The notes below the pieces were generated by a model, which was given only the letters and a program-made list of their open reading frames with translations, had not been told where the DNA came from and searched no databases. Shown piece after piece: positions 17,617 to 26,334 of a stretch of DNA of 35,720 bases. How positions within the stretch are numbered: position 1 is the stretch's first letter; the number at the start of each line of letters is the position of its first letter. The DNA is from Candidatus Aerophobota bacterium (GTDB lineage: Bacteria > Aerophobota > Aerophobia > Aerophobales > JAGGVN01), in the NCBI GenBank assembly GCA_021158005.1, contig JAGGVN010000025.1, positions 1 to 35,720 of the forward strand. The letters are read 5' to 3'. Position numbers and translations under genes: made by a program.

Positions 17617-18176
17617 ATGAAAATTTTCATTGATACCGCAAAGTTAGAGGAGATTGAAGAGGCTTGTAGCTGGGGAATAGTGGATGAGTAACTATTAATC
17701 CTTCTCTGATTAAAAGAGCAGTGGATACTTTGAGGAAAAATAATAAACTTATAGAGATGGAGGAATATATTGGTAAAATATGCAAGACAGCAGGAGAAGG
17801 AAAACCTGTTAGCCTGGAGGTGATCAGCTTAACTTCTGAAGAAATGGTTAAGGAAGCGAGGGCTTTCTATTCTAAATTTAATCCCATTGCTCAGAATGTA
17901 GTAATAAAAATCCCTATTAATATATATATGGAAGGGAAGACGATTACAAATTACGAAGGCTTAAAGGCTATAAGTCAATTGAGCAAGGAGGGAATTTCGG
18001 TAAATGTAACTTTGGTGATGAATCCAGGACAGGCACTTTTGGCGGCGAAAACAGGAGCTCGTTATGTAAGTCCTTTTTCAGGGAGAGTAGACGATTATAT
18101 AAGGAAGAACTTAGGAATTAATTTTGAAAATGAAAATCCCTGTTTTCTTTCGACTTTACTGAAAAAAGTAGTATAA
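17617..18176 (+). pseudogene. Transaldolase-like (FSA/TalC family) pseudogene: N-terminal frameshift plus C-terminal truncation
   Basis: Frame 1: MKIFIDTAKLEEIEEACSWGIVDE*. The next frame resumes with VTINPSLIKRAVDTLRKNNK...NVTLVMNPGQALLAAKTGARYVSPFSGRVDDY. One missing base restores VDGVTINPSLI. The usual C-terminal 60-70 residues are absent. Confidence 0.8.
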
Positions 18177-18390
18177 TTATCCCTTAAAGCCTTTACTTTC
18201 CAAAAAAGATAATTGAAGTAAATATGCAGCACAAGCCTTGAAGGGAAAATGCTCTTCATTCTCTTCCTCAATGATCTTGACAGTCTAAAAACTAAAAAAG
18301 CCAATTTGTGATATTTTTTCAAAGAACAAAGAATTTGTCGAAATCAGTGTTAAAAGATATTTTAAGTTGTTTAGAGATTTCTATTAATAT

Positions 18391-19347
18391 TTATCCAAAT
18401 GCTTTCATTATCCAGTAAATTAAGGAAATCCAAGGAGCAGTAATAAAAGTAGTAAAAACCCAACAAGAATTGGTCAAATCTTTATTCAGCTTAAATAAAC
18501 TTGAGAGAATCAATGAAGATATAGCTACAGGCATCGCTGATTCAATAAAAATTACCTTTAAAGATAAAGTATCAAGAATGTTCATCCGCACAAACAAATA
18601 AGCCAGACTCAACCCAATGATTGGATTAATTATAAATTTTAAAAAGGAAATACTCAGACATTCATTGAAATATTTTTTAATTTTTGCAAATTTTATAGTT
18701 AAACCTATGGAAAACATATAAAGAAAAGTAGTCAGGGGAATCAATATATTGTTGAGTAAAGTAAAAAATTGGGGACGAGCTATATTTGAGAAATTAAGTA
18801 TTAATCCTACGATTAAGGCAACATTAGGAACTATACTCAAGGGATCGTTAAAGAAACTCTTGAGATTTTTTATCCAACTTCGCTCTCCACTTTTAGCATA
18901 AAATCTGGCTATATAAAATCCTACAGTATAAAAAAGGGGGCTAGAATATATACTATAAAATATGGCCAGACCAAGACCTTGTTCTCCAAATAAGAGAAAA
19001 CATATAAATCCTCCTAAACTTAGGCCGATATTTGAAAACATACAACAGGAAAGATATGCTCCCTTATCTTTGAAATTATGGTTATGAAAATCTGAAAAAA
19101 TTTTACCCACTAAATATAATAATATAGAAAGAACGAGCCCCACCAAAGGTAAGGTTAATATATGAATATTCGGAATTCTTACTACCCAGAAAGCCAGGCA
19201 AATGATTATTGGTTGACCAAAAAGAATAACTGTTTTTATAATAGGGTTGCTTAATTTCTCAGCGAGATAGCCTTTTCTTTTGACAATATAACCTCCTATT
19301 AGAGCAACCCAAATGAGTAAAAAAGGAAAGATAAATTTTGAATACAT
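18391..19347 (-). CDS. AEC (auxin efflux carrier) family transporter
   Basis: Ten-TM-like pattern; MYSKFIFPFLLIWVALIGGYIVKRKGYL and C-terminal SAMPVAISSLILSSLFKLNKDLTNSCWVFTTFITAPWISLIYW. Confidence 0.85.
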   Translation of the reverse strand: MYSKFIFPFLLIWVALIGGYIVKRKGYLAEKLSNPIIKTVILFGQPIIICLAFWVVRIPNIHILTLPLVGLVLSILLYLVGKIFSDFHNHNFKDKGAYLSCCMFSNIGLSLGGFICFLLFGEQGLGLAIFYSIYSSPLFYTVGFYIARFYAKSGERSWIKNLKSFFNDPLSIVPNVALIVGLILNFSNIARPQFFTLLNNILIPLTTFLYMFSIGLTIKFAKIKKYFNECLSISFLKFIINPIIGLSLAYLFVRMNILDTLSLKVIFIESAMPVAISSLILSSLFKLNKDLTNSCWVFTTFITAPWISLIYWIMKAFG

Positions 19348-19368
19348 AAGTATTTGATGAACAGAGAA

Positions 19369-19476
19369 TTAAGCTATAGAGCTAATAGCTGTAAGGAGGT
19401 TCATATCCTCAGCATTTAATGAAGTATCGAAGTGGCTATTACATCCTATAATAAAATTGGGTATCTTTGTCATCAT
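19369..19476 (-). pseudogene. 35-aa translationally coupled ORF, probably the 5' stub of a truncated gene
   Basis: MMTKIPNFIIGCNSHFDTSLNAEDMNLLTAISSIA*. Its ATG overlaps the stop of the upstream gene (ATGA). Confidence 0.35.
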
Positions 19477-20648
19477 TTTTTCCTTTGAACTCTAATAGTA
19501 TTCTCGTAAGATAAGTCAAAACAAAGATAAATCCTTTTATTTTTCAAAAACCAACTATCTTTCTTTAAAGTTTCTCCTTTATTTAGCTCGTTTAATAATT
19601 CTCCATCCTTAGTTATAGAGATATTTTTATTATTCTCTTCTGCAGTAAGGCTAATAGTAAACTCTGGACAAATAAAAGGAGATTTAAACTCAAGGGATTG
19701 AGTTTCCCCGTTTTCTCTTATATTTACTTCAAAACTATTTTGGGTAGCAAAATATCGGGATATTTCGCTGACCTTCATCCACCTTATTTTATCACCATAT
19801 ACATTCCTTAATCTTCTGGTGACTTCGTAAAGTATTTTAAATTCTAACTTTTCTTCTCGTATCATCCGCCACCAGTGGTGATGAAAAACAAGACAACTTC
19901 CACACTGATAAAGAGTAGCTAAACGCCCCTTTTCCCCATCCTCCGAAATATACTGGTCAGTATATTTAGCAAACTCCTCTTCTTCCTCATCTTTTATATA
20001 ATCACCGTATCCGCTAATAATACTAACTACCGCCTCTTTTTTAGTTTTATTTAGATAACTAACTTTTGGATTAATAACAGGAGAATCTTTATCTACATGG
20101 AGAAAATACCAGGTTAAAGAAATGTTGTTGATTTTTTTCTCTGCTTCCAGCACAGCTCTTGCATAAGAATCCTCTACTTCAGAACCAAAATGGCTGGGAG
20201 AGGTAACTCCGTTAGCTTCTAATCCCACATTTTTTAGAATATTTAACCCATAGGCGATATAAGCAGTCAAAGCTTCTTTATTTTGAGTTTGAGACCATTC
20301 CTCTTCCGAAATGCAAGGATAGTGATATAATCCTGTTTTAAGATCCACAATTTGATTATGAGTAAGGATTTCAGGAGAGATGTCAAAATAAGGAGCAATA
20401 TTTTCTCGAATAAGAGAAACAGTTTTTTGTAACACAGGAAGCTGTTTCCCCGCTAAGGCTTCATCTAAAGCTACGGGAGATGGATAGGGCATTAAGGTAA
20501 ATTTCCCCTTAATTTTAGTTTCAGATACTAATTTAGAAAATTCTTCTACAAATTCTAAGTAGTTTTTTTCTCCAGGAGAAGAATCATCCAGAATAAGGCA
20601 AACCGGAGTTTTTAGCCCGGGCATCTCTGTTTTTATACTTAAACTCAT
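19473..20648 (-). CDS. Polysaccharide deacetylase (CE4)-like protein of unknown specificity
   Basis: TPVCLILDDSSPGEKNYLEFV (DD near N-terminus), EILTHNQIVD, GLEANGVTSPSHFG and CLVFHHHWW suggest a NodB-type barrel. No signal peptide. Confidence 0.45.
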   Translation of the reverse strand: MSLSIKTEMPGLKTPVCLILDDSSPGEKNYLEFVEEFSKLVSETKIKGKFTLMPYPSPVALDEALAGKQLPVLQKTVSLIRENIAPYFDISPEILTHNQIVDLKTGLYHYPCISEEEWSQTQNKEALTAYIAYGLNILKNVGLEANGVTSPSHFGSEVEDSYARAVLEAEKKINNISLTWYFLHVDKDSPVINPKVSYLNKTKKEAVVSIISGYGDYIKDEEEEEFAKYTDQYISEDGEKGRLATLYQCGSCLVFHHHWWRMIREEKLEFKILYEVTRRLRNVYGDKIRWMKVSEISRYFATQNSFEVNIRENGETQSLEFKSPFICPEFTISLTAEENNKNISITKDGELLNELNKGETLKKDSWFLKNKRIYLCFDLSYENTIRVQRKK

Positions 20649-20668
20649 TTTATTTCCCTTCTCTAATG

Positions 20669-22795
20669 TTAGATTATAGTTTTAAATATCTTTGTTCCCA
20701 TTCCTTTGAAGGAAATTTCAAAGATAGTTTTTTCATCTTTTCTTAATAAAGGGATTTCTTCTTTCTTTTCCAGATCATAAAGACCAGATAATGACTCTTC
20801 TAAACTTATTTGGCATTTTTTCTCTTCTTTTAAGTGATTGGATACAAAAAGAATACCTTCTTTTTCTGCTGTTAGAAGAGTTGCTGTGACTTTATCATCA
20901 TTAATTAAAATTTTTCTACTTATACCAATTTTTTCCACTAAAGAAATTACAAAATTTTTAACAGTTATTGTTTCAGGTTCAGGTAAATTCCCACTTTGAA
21001 CTCTTGGTGGAGTACAACTTAACCCCAGATTTACTCCTGAAAGAATAGCTTTACCCTTCCCATAGGAATTTATAATAATAGCCGGATCACCATTAAAGTA
21101 ACTTGCTAAAACTTGTCCTCTTATCTTAGTAAATCTTTCTACAAAATGCGTTTTTAAAAGTTTCACTGTACCCAAGTTCCCAAATTGTACTACAGGCTTC
21201 TCAGTTGAATTGATCTCTCTTTCTTGACATCCAAATAATTCTGTAAGTCCTTCTCCAGGAATAATTCGTGACATTCTCTGGCGATGGTCAAAGAGATCTA
21301 TTGCAGGATCAGTTAATACCGTGCCCCCATTCTTTACATACTCAAACAAAAGTTTATTAAAAGAAGAAGCAAGGCATATAGGAAAGGGTAAAATTAATAG
21401 TTTATATTCTTTAAGTTTAGCTAAACTTACAAATTCCTCATGAAGAATATCTACTGGAATATTGGCTTCCCAGAAAATACGATAATAACCAGTAAAACTA
21501 TCCATAGAGAGGTTTACATTATGTTGAGCACACCAATTTACCATATAAGATAGAGGACTCATTAAGATAGCTACTTCAGGTTCTGGATATTTTACTTTTC
21601 TAAACAGATCAGCATTTTCATTAAGGATATTACAGATTTTAGAAGCAGTTTTAGCCATTATTAAAGGTTTACCATCATTATCGCAGAGTCCCATATTCCC
21701 GGATTCATCTCCATGCCTTTCATTGCGAAATTGCCAGTAAAGAACTCCTTTAGCTCCGTGTTCAATTGAGGCCCATGTCCATAAAGAAAATTCTTCTGGC
21801 GAAGGAAGTTTTTCTAAATTAAGTCCTCCACCACCTCGCCCTCCTCTGAGCTCTGATTGCCAGAACTCTTTTCCGCAGGCTTGATTTCTTACGGCATCGG
21901 CTTCTAAAGCCATAATTGTTGCGCCCTCACCAATAGACGGAAATCGACTCACCCCCCATTTATCCACTACCCTGGCTAATTTCCAATCATCATAAGCTTT
22001 AGTAACAAAATCGCAGCAGCACATAGCTTCATAAGTATGAGCCATAACAGGTTGAGGAGCTACTGATTTTATAACTTCTGTTCTCCATTTAACTATATTA
22101 ACTGTTCTTTCTATAAGAAACCTTCGCCAATCAATCCATTGAGTATAACCTCTTTGATAAGTAGGAGGTCTAACATCTTCCCATGCAGAATGAGATCTTC
22201 CCCAGGCTTCATTGAGAGCATTTAAAGTCCCATACTTTTTCTTTAGCCATTCTGTAAATTTAGCCCGGGTAGCAGAGCAATAACAATACATTTTATTGCT
22301 ATATCGCTGAGGGTCAAGAATAGGTTCATTCATTGGCTCCCAATAACTAATCTCTGGACGATCTTTAAGGTGTTCCAATACTTTTCGCATAAAGTTTTCT
22401 GCGATTTCTCTAACTATATTATGGTCAAAACATAAACCTGGCCATCCACCCGTAGGAATACTGGAGGCGGCATTAGGTTCAGCGGGAATACCCTCATTAT
22501 CTACATAACGACAATTTGGATACTTACGAGTAGCCCATTCGGGACATCCATAAAGATTAAAGAGAAGGATAGCCTTTAAGTTATATTTACCCATAGTATC
22601 AAGGAAAGTATCTATATAATTAAAGTTTATTTCTCCTTGTTTTGGTTCTAAATATCCCCAGCAAATCCATGCCCGCATAGTATTAAAACCAAGTGATTTT
22701 GCTAATTTTAAATCTTTATCCCAATCTTCCGGTTCAGGAGTTGCTCCCCGTAGATATTGAGCTCCGAACGGGAATATAGACCTCTCATTTAACAT
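20669..22795 (-). CDS. Beta-galactosidase-like glycoside hydrolase (GH42 type)
   Basis: FPFGAQYLRGATPEPEDWDKDLKLAKSLGFNTMRAWICWGYLEPKQGEINF, putative acid/base ISYWEPMNEP, putative nucleophile region FWQSELRGGRGG, and a beta-galactosidase trimerisation-like domain. No signal peptide. Confidence 0.8.
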   Translation of the reverse strand: MLNERSIFPFGAQYLRGATPEPEDWDKDLKLAKSLGFNTMRAWICWGYLEPKQGEINFNYIDTFLDTMGKYNLKAILLFNLYGCPEWATRKYPNCRYVDNEGIPAEPNAASSIPTGGWPGLCFDHNIVREIAENFMRKVLEHLKDRPEISYWEPMNEPILDPQRYSNKMYCYCSATRAKFTEWLKKKYGTLNALNEAWGRSHSAWEDVRPPTYQRGYTQWIDWRRFLIERTVNIVKWRTEVIKSVAPQPVMAHTYEAMCCCDFVTKAYDDWKLARVVDKWGVSRFPSIGEGATIMALEADAVRNQACGKEFWQSELRGGRGGGGLNLEKLPSPEEFSLWTWASIEHGAKGVLYWQFRNERHGDESGNMGLCDNDGKPLIMAKTASKICNILNENADLFRKVKYPEPEVAILMSPLSYMVNWCAQHNVNLSMDSFTGYYRIFWEANIPVDILHEEFVSLAKLKEYKLLILPFPICLASSFNKLLFEYVKNGGTVLTDPAIDLFDHRQRMSRIIPGEGLTELFGCQEREINSTEKPVVQFGNLGTVKLLKTHFVERFTKIRGQVLASYFNGDPAIIINSYGKGKAILSGVNLGLSCTPPRVQSGNLPEPETITVKNFVISLVEKIGISRKILINDDKVTATLLTAEKEGILFVSNHLKEEKKCQISLEESLSGLYDLEKKEEIPLLRKDEKTIFEISFKGMGTKIFKTII

Positions 22796-22883
22796 TATTT
22801 TTTCTCCTTCTGCAAAATAATAGATGAATCCCTTATTGCTTTATCCTCATTATCATAATTTTAATAAATGTTCAGCATTTTCC

Positions 22884-23858
22884 TTAAAATCTTACTCCCA
22901 GTTTAATACTTTTTTCTGGATGATATTCAATATACTCTTTGTAAGCTTCGGCAGATTCTGAAAAGGGAACTACAGGCTGAATAATTTCTTCGCACTGAAG
23001 TTTTCCTTCAGATAACAGCTTCCAACAAGTATCCTTTATACGCGCAAAATCCCATCGGGGATAATCCCGATTAGGCTCACTACAAGCTCGAGCAAAAATA
23101 ATATTGGGAACTTTAAAATGAGCAACTTCACCAAGATCAAGTCCTCCCTTACATTCCTTTGCCCAACCCACATAGGCAACATTCCCTCCGTAAGCAAGTC
23201 CTTTAAGAGCTTGATTTAATGCTTTATAATTTCCACTCGTTTCAATAACTACATCTACTCCTGTTCCTCCAGTTGTCTTTTTTAGCTCACTACCTACATC
23301 TTGAGATGTAGGGTCAAGCACCATATCAACTCCTGATTTCAAAGCTACCTCTCGGCGAATTTTAATAGGATCAATTGCAGCAACAAAGATAGCTCCAGCC
23401 ATTCGGGCCATTTGAACCGCCATTTGTCCAATTGCCCCCAATCCAAAGATTGCTACTTTATCTCCTAAACGGATATGTCCATCCCGAATGCCAGCAAGGG
23501 CAAATTGTGCGGGATCAAAGCATACTGCTTCTTTCCAACTCATTCTTTTGTTCATTTTAAGTATGTTTTTAGCAGGCCAGGTATGAGTTTCTCGTAAATG
23601 TCCATAACCAGCTACTCGCTCACCAAGAGAAAAACCTTCAACCCCTTTACCAATTTCAGTTACTCTTCCGGTACACATATTACCCAGTCCCATGGGGAAT
23701 TTTGCTCCTCTATTCCCATGATACAAAGTTAATTCTGTACCGTGTTTTGGTGAACCAAATTCTACTTTGACTCGGATATATCCTTCAGGAAGAGGCTCTT
23801 CTTTATATTCCCGAATTACTGGTTTACCTCGCTCTAAAGCAACTAATTCTTTTGGCAC
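22884..23858 (-). CDS. Medium-chain dehydrogenase/reductase (zinc-binding dehydrogenase superfamily)
   Basis: GDKVAIFGLGAIGQMAVQMARMAGA Rossmann motif, SPKHGTELTLYHG N-terminal domain and GGTGVDVVIETSG. Confidence 0.87.
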   Translation of the reverse strand: MPKELVALERGKPVIREYKEEPLPEGYIRVKVEFGSPKHGTELTLYHGNRGAKFPMGLGNMCTGRVTEIGKGVEGFSLGERVAGYGHLRETHTWPAKNILKMNKRMSWKEAVCFDPAQFALAGIRDGHIRLGDKVAIFGLGAIGQMAVQMARMAGAIFVAAIDPIKIRREVALKSGVDMVLDPTSQDVGSELKKTTGGTGVDVVIETSGNYKALNQALKGLAYGGNVAYVGWAKECKGGLDLGEVAHFKVPNIIFARACSEPNRDYPRWDFARIKDTCWKLLSEGKLQCEEIIQPVVPFSESAEAYKEYIEYHPEKSIKLGVRF

Positions 23859-23870
23859 TTTATCCTCCTT

Positions 23871-24635
23871 TTATTGCCCAAAATTTTTTAATGTTTCTCG
23901 AATAGATTCCATCGAGGGCATAGTGGCCCTATATTCTAAACCTACATATCCCTGGTAACCAATTTCATCAAGTTTTTTAATAATATTAGCATAATTAATT
24001 TCTCCGCTGCCTGGTTCATATCGTCCTGGCACACTCGCTGCATGAATATGACCGATAAGCTCAATATTCTCACTAATAGTCTCTATTAAGTTACCTTCCA
24101 TAATCTGCATATGATAGATATCATAAAGAAGTTTGACATTAGGACTATTAATCTCTTTAAGAATAGAGAATCCCTCTTTAGCCGAGTCAAGTAAATAACC
24201 AGGATGATCTTTTAGAGTATTCAAAGCTTCTATTACTAAAGTTACCTTTTCTCTTTCCGCTATTTTAGAAGCTTCTTTCATCCCCTCGATTAAATCCTGA
24301 ATTTGTTTCTCGTAAGGAATATTCTTATCCCTTCCACCAGCCATAATCATAAGAGTAGAACAATTAAGCTGGTGAGCAACTTTTATTGCCTCCTCTAATG
24401 ATTTCAGGGCAGATTCCCTTTGCTCTTTTTTTACCAAAGCTCCATGGTCTGAGCCAATAAAAGTTACTACTTCAAGTCTATTTTTTTCAGCTTTTTCTCT
24501 TATTGCAGAAATATCTCTTCTTTCCCAACTGAGAAATTCGAAACCAGGTAGGCCTAACTCACCAACTTTCTCAATTCTCTCAAGAAAGGGATACTCTTTT
24601 AATAATGCCTCTATACTTACAGAAATCTTCGCCAT
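23871..24635 (-). CDS. TIM-barrel sugar phosphate isomerase/epimerase, hydroxypyruvate isomerase-like
   Basis: VTLVIEALN, KLLYDIYHMQIMEGNLIETI, IGHIHAASVPGRYEPGSGEINY and YVGLEYRA match the Hyi-like AP-endonuclease-2 fold family. Confidence 0.85.
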   Translation of the reverse strand: MAKISVSIEALLKEYPFLERIEKVGELGLPGFEFLSWERRDISAIREKAEKNRLEVVTFIGSDHGALVKKEQRESALKSLEEAIKVAHQLNCSTLMIMAGGRDKNIPYEKQIQDLIEGMKEASKIAEREKVTLVIEALNTLKDHPGYLLDSAKEGFSILKEINSPNVKLLYDIYHMQIMEGNLIETISENIELIGHIHAASVPGRYEPGSGEINYANIIKKLDEIGYQGYVGLEYRATMPSMESIRETLKNFGQ

Positions 24636-24714
24636 TCTTAGCCTCCATATTTACTTTTAAATATTTTTGCAAATTTTAATTTTTAAGTCAATACTAAATT
24701 TTCCCGCTGGTTAA

Positions 24715-25989
24715 TTAATGGTAATTTAATACTTCATCAAGATGTGAAAATACTTTATGGAATGCCTCAACATACTGCTCTATTAAATCTAATCCATTGG
24801 GGGGTTGTAGTGACCAAATCACCGCGAAATCGTCCATAAAATCCATAAGTACAGGAAAATCCTCTTCTCTATATTCTATCTTTCTCGCATAAGGACAACT
24901 CCAGGGGCATCCCTTCCCATACCCTTGCCGCAGTTTAAATAAATTAGTAGAAAAGATTGGTCGTCCTGCCCATTGACCAATATCGACTCCTTCAGCAATT
25001 AAAGCCCTTTGAACTCTTTCCCGAAAAATACGAGGAGATATATCAATTCCCAAAACTTTAGGATCGAAACGAATGATATAAAGATAGTAAACATGGGTCT
25101 GATTTTCGGGAACATATGGGGGAATAACTCCTCTGATTTTGGAAAGTTCTTTAGTGAGGTATTCGCAATTTCTCTGACGAAGAGCATTTTCCTCATCCAA
25201 TCGTTTAAGGCGATTACGAGCAATAGCCGCTAAGAGTTCATCGGAGCGATACATCCATCCAAGTTCATAGGCATTATAAGTTCGTTTCTTTCCTGGTTTG
25301 ATAATTTCACCGAACCTCGCTAACATTTCTGCCTTTAAACAAAAATCTTCATTGTTGGTAACCAACAATCCACCATCGGCACCGGTAGTTAGATTCTTGG
25401 ACCATTGAAGACTAAAAGCTGCCATATCACTTAATGAGCCCACTTTTTTTCCTTTATAGGTTGCTCCATGTGCCTGACAAGCATCTTCAATGACTAAAAG
25501 ATGATGTCTTTTAGCAATAGCATTAATTTTATCTATATCGCAGGAAAGTCCAGCAATATCTACAGGGAGAATAGCTTTAGTTTTTTCTGAGATTTTCTCT
25601 TCTATACGATCAGGATCAAGATTATAAGTTTTAGAATCTATATCCGCAAAAACAGGAATACCATTTTGATATAATATAGAGGTGGTAGAAGTAAGAAAAG
25701 AAAAAGGCGTAGTGATTACTTCATCTCCGGGGCCAATTTCTGCGGCAGCTATAGCTGCATGAAGAGCAGCTGTGCCACTATTGAGCACAATGCAATATTT
25801 TGTTCCTATATAGTCTTTCCATTCTTTTGCTAGTGCGGTAATTTGAGGCGAGCCGGGGCTCCCCATAAGTTTACCATCTTTTAATACATCTATTGCTATT
25901 TGAATATCTTCTTTTGTAAGAATAGGGTAACTGTATTTTTTTACATTGACTGCAGGGCTTCCTCCCTTGATTGCTAATTTTTCTCTCAT
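24715..25989 (-). CDS. DegT/DnrJ/EryC1/StrS family aminotransferase (copy 1)
   Basis: LNSGTAALHAAIAAAEIGPGDEVITTPFSFLTSTTSIL, VIEDACQAHGATYKGKKVG, and PLP-lysine motif FSLQWSKNLTTGADGGLLVTNN. Confidence 0.93.
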   Translation of the reverse strand: MREKLAIKGGSPAVNVKKYSYPILTKEDIQIAIDVLKDGKLMGSPGSPQITALAKEWKDYIGTKYCIVLNSGTAALHAAIAAAEIGPGDEVITTPFSFLTSTTSILYQNGIPVFADIDSKTYNLDPDRIEEKISEKTKAILPVDIAGLSCDIDKINAIAKRHHLLVIEDACQAHGATYKGKKVGSLSDMAAFSLQWSKNLTTGADGGLLVTNNEDFCLKAEMLARFGEIIKPGKKRTYNAYELGWMYRSDELLAAIARNRLKRLDEENALRQRNCEYLTKELSKIRGVIPPYVPENQTHVYYLYIIRFDPKVLGIDISPRIFRERVQRALIAEGVDIGQWAGRPIFSTNLFKLRQGYGKGCPWSCPYARKIEYREEDFPVLMDFMDDFAVIWSLQPPNGLDLIEQYVEAFHKVFSHLDEVLNYH

Positions 25990-26045
25990 TTATCAAATCC
26001 TCCTATAAGCTGTTCTACTATTTGTTATTCCCACTTTTCAGGGGA

Positions 26046-26281
26046 TGGACCCCCTAGTTGGACAGTATTTTGTCATATTTAAGATCCACTTTACCACTTT
26101 GTTCTTTCTCGGCAGAGTATACCTCAGCAGGTGTTCTATAACCCAGTGACTGATACGGCCCTTCCCAGTTGTAAAAGCTCATATATCCACTAATTTCCTC
26201 TTTAGCATCTCTCTCATTCTTCTGGACCCCCTTCTTTCATTTTACACGATCTTAACCCACTGTCCAAAATTTTGGGGTCCA
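26046..26281 (-). mobile_element. Internally deleted IS3-type element (MITE-like remnant)
   Basis: Ends are related inverted repeats: TGGACCCCCTAGTTGGACAGT and, inverted, TGGACCCCAAAATTTTGGACAGTGGG. Minus-strand 26054-26215 encodes an OrfB-type C-terminus: ERDAKEEISGYMSFYNWEGPYQSLGYRTPAEVYSAEKEQSGKVDLKYDKILSN*. Confidence 0.8.
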
Positions 26282-26334
26282 CTGCAATATTTTATCTTTA
26301 TTGATTATTATCTTTTCTTTATAAATTGATATTC

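Noticed and set aside
26043-26284. Target-site duplication of the IS remnant
   Set aside because: The 3-bp flanks (GGA and CTG) do not match, so no TSD is claimed.
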